DNA of 64,000 nt from Agaribacillus sp965228415 (lineage in GTDB: Bacteria > Bacteroidota > Bacteroidia > Cytophagales > Cyclobacteriaceae): the NCBI GenBank assembly GCA_965228415.1, contig OZ245814.1:3968001-4032000 (forward strand). The letters run 5' to 3'. Each line of letters starts with the position of its first letter. The first letter of the stretch is position 1. Under the pieces are notes generated by a model, which saw only the letters and a list, made by a program, of their open reading frames with translations, was not told where the DNA came from and searched no databases. Positions 27,990 to 36,800 of the stretch are shown here, piece by piece. The position numbers were made by a program, and so were the translations under genes.

Positions 27990-28005
27990 GTTAGATTAAT
28001 CTAAC
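27990..28005. promoter_or_regulatory. 16-bp palindrome, likely DtxR/MntR-family operator
   Basis: GTTAGATTAATCTAAC is a perfect palindrome lying between the TonB receptor start (27936) and the divergent regulator start (28049). Its form (TTAG..CTAA halves) is like DtxR/IdeR/MntR-family operators. It is placed to control both transcription units. Confidence 0.8.
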
Positions 28006-28048
28006 AAATTTATTTCAATCTTTTTTTTACCTTTACAAGAAAAAATCA

Positions 28049-28705
28049 GTGAGATCTCCGACAGAAGAAAATTACCTGAAAGCACTGTTTCATTTATCCA
28101 ATGATAAGGCGGAAGCCAATATTTCAGAACTCAGTGCCCTCCTACAGGTAAGTAAGCCCACGGTCAACAGCATGGTGAAAAATCTTAAAAAGCAGGGACT
28201 GGTTATTTATGAAAAATATAAACCCCTTAAGCTTACGGAAAAGGGAAGGAAAGCCGCTGCTTTGGTATTGCGAAAACACAGGTTGACCGAAATGTACCTG
28301 GTGGACAAAATGGGTTTTGGCTGGGAAGAGGTCCACGATATCGCCGAGCAGGTGGAGCATATTGATTCCCCCGTTTTTTTTGAACGAATGGATGAATTAC
28401 TTGGCTATCCGCGCGTAGACCCTCACGGTTCACCGATTCCCGATAAGGAAGGTACCGTAGAAGTTCAGACTTATCAAAGCCTGAGTAATTGCAAACCGGG
28501 TGACAAGGTCAAATTAGCTGCTTTGATGCATTCTTCCGCTGATTTTCTGGCATTTCTCAACAGCCGTGAACTTTCATTGGGGCATGAACTGCACGTGTTA
28601 TCTTCGGAGTCATACGATGGTAGCATGGTCGTTAACTATCACAACCATCAAGCTGAAACGTTGAGCAGGACGGTTTGTGACAGACTGCTTGTAGAGCCAA
28701 TCTGA
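28049..28705 (+). CDS. DtxR/MntR-family metal-dependent repressor
   Basis: This 218-residue protein, with a GTG start, has an N-terminal winged helix (TEENYLKALFHLS...VSKPTVNSMVKNLKKQGLV, ~3-62), a dimerisation/metal domain with HRLTEMYLVDKMGFGWEEVH and EQVEHIDS (the His/Glu ligands typical of the family, ~72-108), and a C-terminal FeoA/SH3-like domain (~140-218). It should repress when loaded with Fe(II) or Mn(II). The divergent TonB receptor-thioredoxin pair with the intervening palindrome is its likely target. Confidence 0.9.
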   Translation: MRSPTEENYLKALFHLSNDKAEANISELSALLQVSKPTVNSMVKNLKKQGLVIYEKYKPLKLTEKGRKAAALVLRKHRLTEMYLVDKMGFGWEEVHDIAEQVEHIDSPVFFERMDELLGYPRVDPHGSPIPDKEGTVEVQTYQSLSNCKPGDKVKLAALMHSSADFLAFLNSRELSLGHELHVLSSESYDGSMVVNYHNHQAETLSRTVCDRLLVEPI

Positions 28706-28715
28706 TTGGTAGATC

Positions 28716-28734
28716 GCCTGGGAAAAAGCCAGGC
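28716..28734 (+). terminator. Possible terminator after the metal regulator
   Basis: GCCTGG (28716-28721) pairs with CCAGGC (28729-28734) around a 7-base loop, 10 bp after the regulator stop. No strong T-run follows. It converges with the next minus-strand gene. Confidence 0.4.
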
Positions 28735-28780
28735 TTCTCACAGCCGGCCGTTTCGGATAAATTCCTAAGTCAAATTGGTA

Positions 28781-30541
28781 CTACTTTTCCGAATCCAAGC
28801 CTTTCACTGCTTCACCAAAAATTGCTATTTCGGATAAACTAAAACTGGTATTTCCAGGCTTTACCTGATCAAATACTATTTTAACCCAATCTACCTTTTC
28901 CTTATTACCCCAACTAATGTCAAGCCCATCCAACGCCGTGTTCGGAAGCGGGACCCTGATGGGAATTTTACGTCCATTACTAAATTCAACGTAGCCAAAT
29001 TTCTCAATATCCTTTTTATTTAAACAATTAAATAAGCGCAGCGATCGAATAATCTGTGGTGTATCCCATGCTAATTTTACCCATGCTGCTCCATCTTTAC
29101 TTTCGGAGGCCCAGTGATCGCTAATGCCTTGCTCAGGCTGACATACCTTGCCGTTAATTAAGTAATCCGCTGACGAGCCGGCCGACTGCGAACTTGCGGA
29201 GATGGTGGCTTTAGGTGCCACATTTTTCGGATCACTCCAGGCCTGACTTACCTGAAACTGCTGTTTATCATCTCCCAGCAATCTAACTTCATAAAGACAC
29301 AGACCATACCTGCCATTTGGTGGATTCCGGGGCAGTTTTTTATGCTCACCATAATTGCCCGAATAGCAAAGCCACATGGTTTTTCCATCGTCACTGATAA
29401 ATTTTGATGGGAAATTCAGAAAATACGCCTGTGTGCCAAATTCCTGCATGTATGTTACCATTTTCCAGGGGCCAGTAATTTTGTCGGCTTCCAGGATATA
29501 AGAATCCATATTTGACCGTGTACGCCAGCCGTCCGTTACACACATAAAATACTTCTTCAATGGCGCATTATAGGTGACAGTTACACATCCCATATGATTA
29601 TTCCAATCGAGTAAGGGTTTAATCTTCTCAAAGTCGTTTGTCCAAATAGGTTCACCATTGGCGTCGTGACCGGCAAAAAACTCATATGCTTTAATATCAT
29701 TGATGTTTTCGACCGTCGGCGTAACCCTGGTCAGATAAACCTGATCGGCGGAGACCCAACTCAGATTGCCGAATCGTGGCATCGGATCGTCATCTTCCGC
29801 TCCCATACAAACCATATAAGCTTTCCCATCCGGAGCGTGTTCCATGTTTTTGCCAAAATCAACAAAGTGAGGAGCCCCCATTTTTACTGCACCAAACAGC
29901 TCCCTCGGTTCAGGGAAAAGCGGCTTCTCTGTAGTTAAGGGAGAAGGCGTCCAGGTTTTTCCATAGTCTTTTGAAATTCTGAACCCGGGCATTGGGCCTA
30001 ATATTGGCCATCCATAACGATAACCATCATCAATGGTGTTAGCAGTAATGCCCAGCAAATAAGTGCCATAATACCAGACACCATTATACAAAAGGCTGCC
30101 GCAGGGGTAGCGTCCGCCATAAGGATAGGCTCTGGCGATCTGGGTTCCAGATGTATTTTTAATTTCAAGATCCAGGGGATCATCACCTGTCATAACAACA
30201 TTACCCGTAGTCGAGGATGGGTCGGCAGAGTAACTGTTAATACCATCGGTGGTTCCATCGGTAAAAGGAGAATAGAGGTTACCATCGGATGCCCATGACG
30301 GGTAAAAAGTATCGCCGCAATAATAGTCACTGTTCTTTCCCGTAAAGTAAATCCCATTTATCTCTTGCGATTGGGCAAAAGGACATTCTCCAGGCGTTTG
30401 ATTGGGCCATAGAAAACCTTTAAAAGACATTTTGGACGGATCTTTACCCTTTTGAGCAAAAGACATAGTGCAAGACATCAACGCCAAAAACAGCAGACCG
30501 GAGGCTGTAAAAATCTTGTTTCCCAGAATAACGCTTTTCAT
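28781..30541 (-). CDS. Secreted beta-propeller protein (DUF4185-like) with C-terminal discoidin domain
   Basis: This 586-residue protein has a signal peptide (residues ~1-29, ending MSFAQ). Residues ~40-420 resemble a five-bladed propeller of the glycosidase-like DUF4185 type (GDTFYPSWASDG, GAPHFVDFGKNM). Residues ~440-580 look like an F5/8-type C (discoidin) carbohydrate-binding domain (HWASESKDGAAWVKLAW, FSLSEIAIFGE). No catalytic residues can be assigned with certainty. It starts 115 bp after the stop of the pentose operon's sugar transporter and could be its last gene, releasing or binding sugar outside the cytoplasm (inference). Confidence 0.65.
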   Translation of the reverse strand: MKSVILGNKIFTASGLLFLALMSCTMSFAQKGKDPSKMSFKGFLWPNQTPGECPFAQSQEINGIYFTGKNSDYYCGDTFYPSWASDGNLYSPFTDGTTDGINSYSADPSSTTGNVVMTGDDPLDLEIKNTSGTQIARAYPYGGRYPCGSLLYNGVWYYGTYLLGITANTIDDGYRYGWPILGPMPGFRISKDYGKTWTPSPLTTEKPLFPEPRELFGAVKMGAPHFVDFGKNMEHAPDGKAYMVCMGAEDDDPMPRFGNLSWVSADQVYLTRVTPTVENINDIKAYEFFAGHDANGEPIWTNDFEKIKPLLDWNNHMGCVTVTYNAPLKKYFMCVTDGWRTRSNMDSYILEADKITGPWKMVTYMQEFGTQAYFLNFPSKFISDDGKTMWLCYSGNYGEHKKLPRNPPNGRYGLCLYEVRLLGDDKQQFQVSQAWSDPKNVAPKATISASSQSAGSSADYLINGKVCQPEQGISDHWASESKDGAAWVKLAWDTPQIIRSLRLFNCLNKKDIEKFGYVEFSNGRKIPIRVPLPNTALDGLDISWGNKEKVDWVKIVFDQVKPGNTSFSLSEIAIFGEAVKGLDSEK

Positions 30542-30656
30542 GGTTTTAACCGTTTTATATTAAAGCTATTTCAAAATTGTTCATACTATATTTAGTTTCC
30601 AGGTATCGGGATCCTATGGAAACCGCTACCCGCTTATAGACCGTTTTAAACATATC

Positions 30657-32117
30657 TCAATTGCCATGAGGTGTTTTGGTTAGGTTGGCTAATCCATTCT
30701 TGTCAGACAACGGCGACACTTTCCAAATTTCCCTTATCGACTCCAGAGATTTGTTTTTCGTTTCAGGTACATAGCGCCACACAAAAAATAAGGCGGCTCC
30801 GCAAAAGATGCCGTAGATGATAAAGGGAAAGCCATGATTGAAGGTGTTGACTAACCAGGCATTGCCATCCATCATGGGAAATGTCTGTGAAACCATAAAA
30901 TTGGTCAGCCATAAAAATATGGTGGCAATAGCCATGGCTCTACCTCTCATTTTGGTAGGGAAAATTTCAGCCAGGATAACCCAGGTTACCGGCCCCACGG
31001 AAAATGCAAAACAGGCCACATAGCAAAGTATAAATAGTAAAGTGCCTACCCCCTGCAATTGCAATGTAGCACCAACACCCAGTGTTAGTAATGAAATGCC
31101 CATGCCTGCATATCCCCAAAGCATCAAGGGCCTTCTTCCCACCTTGTCAACAGCTAATATGCCAACGATAGTAAACGCCAGGTTTACCGCCCCTATGATG
31201 ATAGTCTGTAGCAAGGCTACATCCATTCCTTGCTTTGCGATACTTTTTAGAATTTCGGGAGCAAAATACAGAATGACATTAATACCGGTACTTTGTTGAA
31301 AAAAGGCCAGGCCCAGCCCTACCATAAGGGCCATTCTCAGCCCTGGCTTAACCAGTTGATCCAACGTAGCCGATTCTTCAGAAAGTGATTCCTTAATTTC
31401 CCGTATCTTCATTTCGGCATTACCGGTCCCTTCTACCAGGCTGATAATGGCCATAGCCTTTTTCTCCCCGTTACGCTTTAAAAGCCACCGGGGGCTGTCG
31501 GGCACAAAAAACAGTAATACCAGTAGCAGCAATGCCGGAATGGCTTCCGAGCCAAACATCCAACGCCATCCATGCAGCACATTCCAGCTATGGACCGAGC
31601 CTTCCGCCACGCCCATCGACTCGTCAAGTCCTGTGCCATAACCGGCGATAAAGTAATTGGCAAAATAAACGATCAGCATGCCGGCGATGATGGCCAGTTG
31701 GTTCAGAGATACGAGGCTACCTCTGTACCTGGCAGGGCTAAGTTCAGCAATATACATGGGGCTGGCCATGGCGGCAGCACCTACGCCAATACCACCCAGT
31801 ATCCTGAATAATATAAACTGTGAAAAGGTTTTTGGCAGGGCAGTACCAAGGGCCGAGATAAGAAAAAAGACCGCAGCCAGTAAAAGTACATTCTTTCTTC
31901 CCAGCCGATCGCTTAACACGCCGGACAACAAAGCGCCAAATACACAACCCAAAAGAGCACATGATGCTGCCCAGCCAACTAATTCAGGCGAAAGCTCAAA
32001 ATGTATCCGGAGATATCCTATGGCCCCTGCAATAACTGCTGTATCATAACCAAACAACAGCCCGCCTAAGGTAGCGACCAGGGATACCCGGATAACGTAG
32101 ATCAGATTTGATTGCAT
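30657..32117 (-). CDS. Sugar porter of the MFS (XylE/GLUT-like family)
   Basis: This 486-residue protein has 12 predicted helices and the sugar-porter signatures: GGLLFGYDTAVIAGA in helix 1, DRLGRKN between helices 2 and 3, PDSPRWLLKRNGEKKA before the central loop, QQSTGINVILYFAPEI in helix 7, and GRR plus PETKNKSLE near the C-terminus. These are features of proton/sugar symporters such as XylE. It is the transporter of the downstream oxidative pentose operon, 56 bp after the epimerase. Substrate likely a pentose. Confidence 0.9.
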   Translation of the reverse strand: MQSNLIYVIRVSLVATLGGLLFGYDTAVIAGAIGYLRIHFELSPELVGWAASCALLGCVFGALLSGVLSDRLGRKNVLLLAAVFFLISALGTALPKTFSQFILFRILGGIGVGAAAMASPMYIAELSPARYRGSLVSLNQLAIIAGMLIVYFANYFIAGYGTGLDESMGVAEGSVHSWNVLHGWRWMFGSEAIPALLLLVLLFFVPDSPRWLLKRNGEKKAMAIISLVEGTGNAEMKIREIKESLSEESATLDQLVKPGLRMALMVGLGLAFFQQSTGINVILYFAPEILKSIAKQGMDVALLQTIIIGAVNLAFTIVGILAVDKVGRRPLMLWGYAGMGISLLTLGVGATLQLQGVGTLLFILCYVACFAFSVGPVTWVILAEIFPTKMRGRAMAIATIFLWLTNFMVSQTFPMMDGNAWLVNTFNHGFPFIIYGIFCGAALFFVWRYVPETKNKSLESIREIWKVSPLSDKNGLANLTKTPHGN

Positions 32118-32173
32118 AAGTTTTTGTTATTTTATACCATGCCAATGGCTTTTCAAATTCACATTTATCGTTT

Positions 32174-33118
32174 TTATTCCTTACCTATTCCCAGGCTAAA
32201 TGCCAACTCCAGCTCCTTACCTTCAGCCAGGGTAATAAGCCCCTGCCTATTATTGAATGCATCGGGCGCAGCGGTCATAGGCTCTACTGCCAAACAATCC
32301 CTGCCTGGCGGGGTGAAATACATACAATAATTATAGCCCCCTGGTCCCATTTGCTGGTCAATGAATATTTCTATATCCCTGTCGGGATCATAGAGGCTGG
32401 TGCGGCCCGGCTTGTCCAGCTCATAACAATCATTCATAAAATCATCGGAGATAGCCGCATACTCCCGGAATTTCAGGTTTTTTTTTATAGTGCCGATTGG
32501 GATGTAATGGTCGTCTTGTTCAAAGGTCTTTACCCCGGGAATTTTGAGTTGCAGCTTGTCTACAGGTGTGCCCGTTGCAATATAGGGATGCCAGCCCATT
32601 CCAAAGGGTATTGCTGTTCCCGACTCATTGCGGACATACGATCTAATACACAATTCATTCGCTGATAATTGATAGGTATTCCTGAAAAAAACTTTAAATG
32701 GATAGCCGGCATCACCGCCAAAGGAGCACTCTAACACCACCTGTCCCGCTTTCTGGTCAAGCACTGACACAGTAAAGGGTGCATTATACAAAAAACCATG
32801 CAGGGCATTTGGCAGTCCGGGGTCGGTGTGGTCCAGGAAGTAAGTGTCACCACCAAATTCATAACGACCGTTGGCCACCCGGTTGGGAAATGGCGCCAGA
32901 AATGTTCCGGCATACAATGGAATAGATACGGCATTAAACGCCTCGAGGCTTTTAGCTGCTTTGTGAATTGAATGCAGGTCGTTATTCTTTTTTAAAACTA
33001 CCTCATTGATGGCCCCGCCATATCCGGGAATCATGTTAACATATTCGCCGGTTTGAAGGTTTTTAATTTCCACCACTTCCAGGCCATCCATTGATTTGCT
33101 CTCTATTTGAAAACTCAC
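32174..33118 (-). CDS. Aldose 1-epimerase (mutarotase)
   Basis: This 314-residue protein has the galactose-mutarotase fold. The catalytic acid-base pair is visible as the His in FGMGWHPYIATG and the Glu in CLAVEPMTAAPDAFN. It interconverts alpha and beta anomers of the free sugar before dehydrogenation. Its start overlaps the stop of the FAH-family gene by 4 bp (ATGA), placing it in the same operon. It has no signal peptide, so it acts in the cytoplasm on imported sugar. Confidence 0.88.
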   Translation of the reverse strand: MSFQIESKSMDGLEVVEIKNLQTGEYVNMIPGYGGAINEVVLKKNNDLHSIHKAAKSLEAFNAVSIPLYAGTFLAPFPNRVANGRYEFGGDTYFLDHTDPGLPNALHGFLYNAPFTVSVLDQKAGQVVLECSFGGDAGYPFKVFFRNTYQLSANELCIRSYVRNESGTAIPFGMGWHPYIATGTPVDKLQLKIPGVKTFEQDDHYIPIGTIKKNLKFREYAAISDDFMNDCYELDKPGRTSLYDPDRDIEIFIDQQMGPGGYNYCMYFTPPGRDCLAVEPMTAAPDAFNNRQGLITLAEGKELELAFSLGIGKE

Positions 33119-34314
33119 CTTATGCTCCTTTCCAATATAAAATTAACAAAGGCGCCAATGCCAAATTCCCATTTGGGTAGCTTGTGGCAATGATTTACCC
33201 AATTGACTTGCCTGCCAAGGTGAGCGGAATATATCACCACCTGATCACCAATCTTATGTGTAAACCCGTGACCGGGGTTATCCCGGTCTTTGGTAGGGGC
33301 AAACATTGTTCCGCAGAAAAGTACGAGGCCATCCGGATATTGGTGGTTAGGGCCAATGGCTTGTGCCACAAGACTTTCAGGCGCCCGGCTGATTTTGTCC
33401 ATGCGGGAAGAAGCATCCAACAAAAACCCATCCTGACCCTGGATGCTTAAATTAATCACTTCATTTTTGACATCATCAAGGTTGAAAGTCTCATCAAAAA
33501 GACGAAACAGGGGTCCAACGGCACAAGATCCGTTCTGATCTTTCGCCTCCCCCAGCAGCAAGGCGCTGCGCCCTTCATAATCCCGTAAATTAACATCGTT
33601 GCCCAGCGTTGCACCTACAATTTGTCCACGATCTGATACGGCCAGGACCACTTCCGGCTCCGGATTATTCCAGCTAGAGTCTTCCAGTACACCTATTTCG
33701 GCCCCAAAGCCCACGGCGGAGAATGGCTGACCCTTGGTAAAAATCTCAGCGTCTTTCCCAATGCCTACTTCCAGGTATTGCGACCACACTCCCTGTTCCT
33801 GCAACTCCGCCTTTAATTTCATGGCATGGGCTGAGCCGGGTTCTACATGATGCAAATCCGTACCAATTTTATCGGTGACCACTTTTCTAATTTCCGCGGC
33901 TTTTCTCAAATCTCCTTTTGCTTTTTCTTCGATCACCCTTTCCAATAAGCTTTGGATAAAAGTAACACCACAGGCCTTTATTGCCTGCATGTCGTTGGGC
34001 GATAGGAAATATGGGATGGTTTGATCCCGATCAGCAAAAACTGAGTTTTGAAGAATCCCGGACAAGGCCCCTAATAATGGGAGGTCTGAGAGACCCTCAA
34101 TGACCTGAACGGGATCCGGGGTATTTATTAACTGGCTCGTAGTGTCAAAATGTTCTGAAAGGTCATAAACAGCCTCGTTTTTCACCAGCACCACATGTGG
34201 CCCGGCCACCCCTTTGTATGCCAGACGGTCTGGCACCTGGCAACACCCAACCCACGTCCCTGTTTTTCCCTGTTGGGGAACTATTTCATTGATATCAAGC
34301 TGCCTGGTTTTCAT
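33115..34314 (-). CDS. FAH-family 2-keto-3-deoxy-pentonate dehydratase (XylX/KdaD-like)
   Basis: This 399-residue protein has a C-terminal fumarylacetoacetate-hydrolase fold: metal-ligand region GFGAEIGVLE...EPEVVLAVSDRG and GATLGNDVNLRDYEGR, followed by a SCAVGPLF strand. An N-terminal extension of ~180 residues gives the length of the XylX/KdaD dehydratases rather than of simple FAH hydrolases. Those enzymes dehydrate 2-keto-3-deoxypentonates to 2-oxoglutarate semialdehyde. The upstream gene (overlap 4 bp) encodes the dehydrogenase for this aldehyde, which fits exactly. A 2,4-diketo-3-deoxyfuconate hydrolase is the main alternative. Confidence 0.8.
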   Translation of the reverse strand: MKTRQLDINEIVPQQGKTGTWVGCCQVPDRLAYKGVAGPHVVLVKNEAVYDLSEHFDTTSQLINTPDPVQVIEGLSDLPLLGALSGILQNSVFADRDQTIPYFLSPNDMQAIKACGVTFIQSLLERVIEEKAKGDLRKAAEIRKVVTDKIGTDLHHVEPGSAHAMKLKAELQEQGVWSQYLEVGIGKDAEIFTKGQPFSAVGFGAEIGVLEDSSWNNPEPEVVLAVSDRGQIVGATLGNDVNLRDYEGRSALLLGEAKDQNGSCAVGPLFRLFDETFNLDDVKNEVINLSIQGQDGFLLDASSRMDKISRAPESLVAQAIGPNHQYPDGLVLFCGTMFAPTKDRDNPGHGFTHKIGDQVVIYSAHLGRQVNWVNHCHKLPKWEFGIGAFVNFILERSIR

Positions 34315-35873
34315 ACGATAATTTTATCAGTGGTAAATTCCCCATTGACCAGGCGACTAATGCCCATTGGATTTTCGTTTTTCAAGGCCTGGGGTAAATG
34401 AGTTTGAGGAGCATCCTGGTAACACACTACCTTGCAAAATCGCTCAATGGCCGCCGTACCTACCGAGGTGGCAGCCGCAAATGTGGCAGAAGGATATGGC
34501 CCGCCGTGATGCATAGAGGGACACACCTCCACCCCTGTAGGGAATCCATTGAAAATAATCCGGCCGACTTTTTCCTCGAGCGCTACCTTAATGGGTCCTG
34601 CCTCCGTATCCTCATAGGTGTGGATGGTACCGGTTAAATGGCCTCCTAATTGATTGATTGCCTGCATCATTTCCTCCCGACTATCACATTCTATAAGCAA
34701 AGCCGCGGGACCAAAGACTTCCTCCTCCAAATCCGGATTGGCATTGAAATCGGTAGCCTTTACGGCAAACAAGGTGCCGCTGGCCATATCAGTACCTGCC
34801 AAGGTGGTCAGTGCAGCCTTGTTGGCATAGTTGTTGATTTTTTCCTTATATCCTGAAGTAATACCGGCATTGAGCAAGTTGCCAATCTGGATTTTCCCGA
34901 TTGCTGCTACAAGTGCTTGCTTAAAAGCCTCCTGATCCGGTGTTTTTAGCATAAAGATCAGTCCGGGCTTTGTACAAAACTGACCTGCTCCCAGGGTGAT
35001 AGAATTGGCCAGGCCGGTAGCAATTTCGTTTCCCCGATTTTCCAGTGCCTTGGGCAATATAAATACGGGATTGGTACTGCCCATCTCTGCATAAACCGGT
35101 ATGGGTCTTGGTCTGGAGGCGCCGGCATCAAACAATATCCTTCCAACGTGGGAGCTTCCGGTAAACCCTACTGCCTCCAATTTCGGATGTTTTACAAGAT
35201 TGGTGCTCACTTCCGGGTCTCCACCCTGAAGCAGGCTAAAAACCCCGGCTGGCAGGTTATGTTTTTTAATGGCATTGGTTATGGCCATCGCACACAATTC
35301 AGAGGTAGCGGGATGGCTGGGGTGACCTTTCACTACGACCGGATTGCCTGCGGCCAGGGCGGAGGCCGTATCTCCTCCCAAAGTCGAAAATGCCAGAGGA
35401 AAGTTAGAGGCAGAAAAAACCGCAACAGGCCCAATTGGCTGCAATACCCTGCGGAGATCTGGTTTGGGTATCGGCTTGCGGTCGGGTATGGCCGTATCGA
35501 TCCTTGCCTGCTGCCAGTTGCCATCTCTTATAAGTGCTGCAAACGCCCGCAATTGGCCACAGGTTCGTCCGCGTTCACCAGTGAGTCGAGGAATGCCCAG
35601 CCCGGTCTCTTTATGGCAGGTTTCTAACAACTGGTCGCCAAGGGCTTCAATTTCACTGGCGATTTCATCGATAAATGCAGCTCTTTGTTCAAATCCAAAT
35701 GATTTGTAAATCTTGTAGGCTTCGCAGGCCCCATACACTGCCTCATCAATTTGAGACAGGCCTACTCCCTTAAAGTCACTTAGTTTTTCATCAGTGGCCG
35801 GGTTGTAAGATGAAAATGGTGTTCCGGACCCGTCGACCCACGTCCCGGCGATTAAGCTTTTTCCTGATATCAT
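34311..35873 (-). CDS. 2-oxoglutarate semialdehyde dehydrogenase (NADP-dependent ALDH family)
   Basis: This 520-residue aldehyde dehydrogenase has catalytic Cys300 in GAGQFCTKPG and general base Glu263 in VYAEMGSTNP. GxG-type nucleotide binding is at VGFTGSSHVGR. The GQFCTKPG form and the length of ~520 are typical of the ketoglutarate-semialdehyde dehydrogenase (2,5-dioxopentanoate) group. It would oxidise the product of the FAH-family enzyme to 2-oxoglutarate. It overlaps both neighbours by 4 bp (lactonase upstream, FAH dehydratase downstream). Confidence 0.88.
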   Translation of the reverse strand: MISGKSLIAGTWVDGSGTPFSSYNPATDEKLSDFKGVGLSQIDEAVYGACEAYKIYKSFGFEQRAAFIDEIASEIEALGDQLLETCHKETGLGIPRLTGERGRTCGQLRAFAALIRDGNWQQARIDTAIPDRKPIPKPDLRRVLQPIGPVAVFSASNFPLAFSTLGGDTASALAAGNPVVVKGHPSHPATSELCAMAITNAIKKHNLPAGVFSLLQGGDPEVSTNLVKHPKLEAVGFTGSSHVGRILFDAGASRPRPIPVYAEMGSTNPVFILPKALENRGNEIATGLANSITLGAGQFCTKPGLIFMLKTPDQEAFKQALVAAIGKIQIGNLLNAGITSGYKEKINNYANKAALTTLAGTDMASGTLFAVKATDFNANPDLEEEVFGPAALLIECDSREEMMQAINQLGGHLTGTIHTYEDTEAGPIKVALEEKVGRIIFNGFPTGVEVCPSMHHGGPYPSATFAAATSVGTAAIERFCKVVCYQDAPQTHLPQALKNENPMGISRLVNGEFTTDKIIV

Positions 35874-36766
35874 GAGTTAGTGTTTAGATCATTCATTTTA
35901 TATGGTAAAACACCCTTGTAAGGCAGCTTGACCTTAAATAAGGAACCTGACAGAGGATACTGGTCTAATTGATCGGCATCCATCAGGTAGCACGCGGTGG
36001 TGATGTATAATTCATCTAAATCAGGCCCGCCAAACGCACAGGAAGTGACCTTGGGTACCGGTAATACGACTTGAAAGACTATCTCCCCGTTTTGCGGGTT
36101 TATTCTTACCACTTTGCTTCCATCAAATAATGCTACCCATAAAAAATCCTCTGCATCGATGGCCATCCCGTCGGGTAGCCCCATTGCTTTATCGATGCAG
36201 GCGACAACCTCTTTATTTTGAATGTTTCCGGTTTTTAAATCATAATCATAGCAGTGCACTTCGTAGGTCATGGAGTCTATGAAGTAAAACTTTGTGCCAT
36301 TGCTGTTCCACACCAGGCCATTGGAGATGGTAGTGTTGGTGATCTTTTCCTTTACCACACCTGAAGCGTCAAATTCATATAAAACACCGGCGCCTTCCCG
36401 GCAGTCGTAAGCCATCGTACCTGCCCAAAACGTTCCCCGGGGATCACATTTTCCATCATTAAAGCGTATGTGCGGGTTCGCCTGTTCAGGTTTTGAACCT
36501 TCAGTGCGGTTTCCGGTTTCGGGATCCAGAAATCCTATGCCATTTTGATCTGCGTAAGCCCATAGCCCCGATTCGGTCAACACGATGGTACCAATATCCT
36601 GTCCCAGATCAAACCCTGAATTACGGCCGGTTTTTGGATCAAAAGAAAATATTTTATGATCAAGAATGTCTACCCAGAGCAGACATTGGTTAGCGTGGTC
36701 CCAGAGGCTGCCTTCACCTACAATTGCTTTGATCGGATAGGCCAGTTGCGCTTCTATACTTTTCAT
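35870..36766 (-). CDS. SMP-30/gluconolactonase-family sugar lactonase
   Basis: This 298-residue protein has the six-bladed propeller of the SMP-30/regucalcin family: VGEGSLWDHANQCLLWVD with the metal-ligand Glu, IRFNDGKCDPRGTFWAGTM, ISNGLVWNSNGTKFYFIDS and GLPDGMAIDAEDFLWVALF with further ligand residues. It hydrolyses the aldonolactone formed by the dehydrogenase. It ends with a 4-bp overlap into the ALDH gene and begins 34 bp after the dehydratase stop. Cytoplasmic. Confidence 0.9.
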   Translation of the reverse strand: MKSIEAQLAYPIKAIVGEGSLWDHANQCLLWVDILDHKIFSFDPKTGRNSGFDLGQDIGTIVLTESGLWAYADQNGIGFLDPETGNRTEGSKPEQANPHIRFNDGKCDPRGTFWAGTMAYDCREGAGVLYEFDASGVVKEKITNTTISNGLVWNSNGTKFYFIDSMTYEVHCYDYDLKTGNIQNKEVVACIDKAMGLPDGMAIDAEDFLWVALFDGSKVVRINPQNGEIVFQVVLPVPKVTSCAFGGPDLDELYITTACYLMDADQLDQYPLSGSLFKVKLPYKGVLPYKMNDLNTNS

Positions 36767-36800
36767 TTATCTCGAATGGTTTAATTGCGGTCTTGATTCA

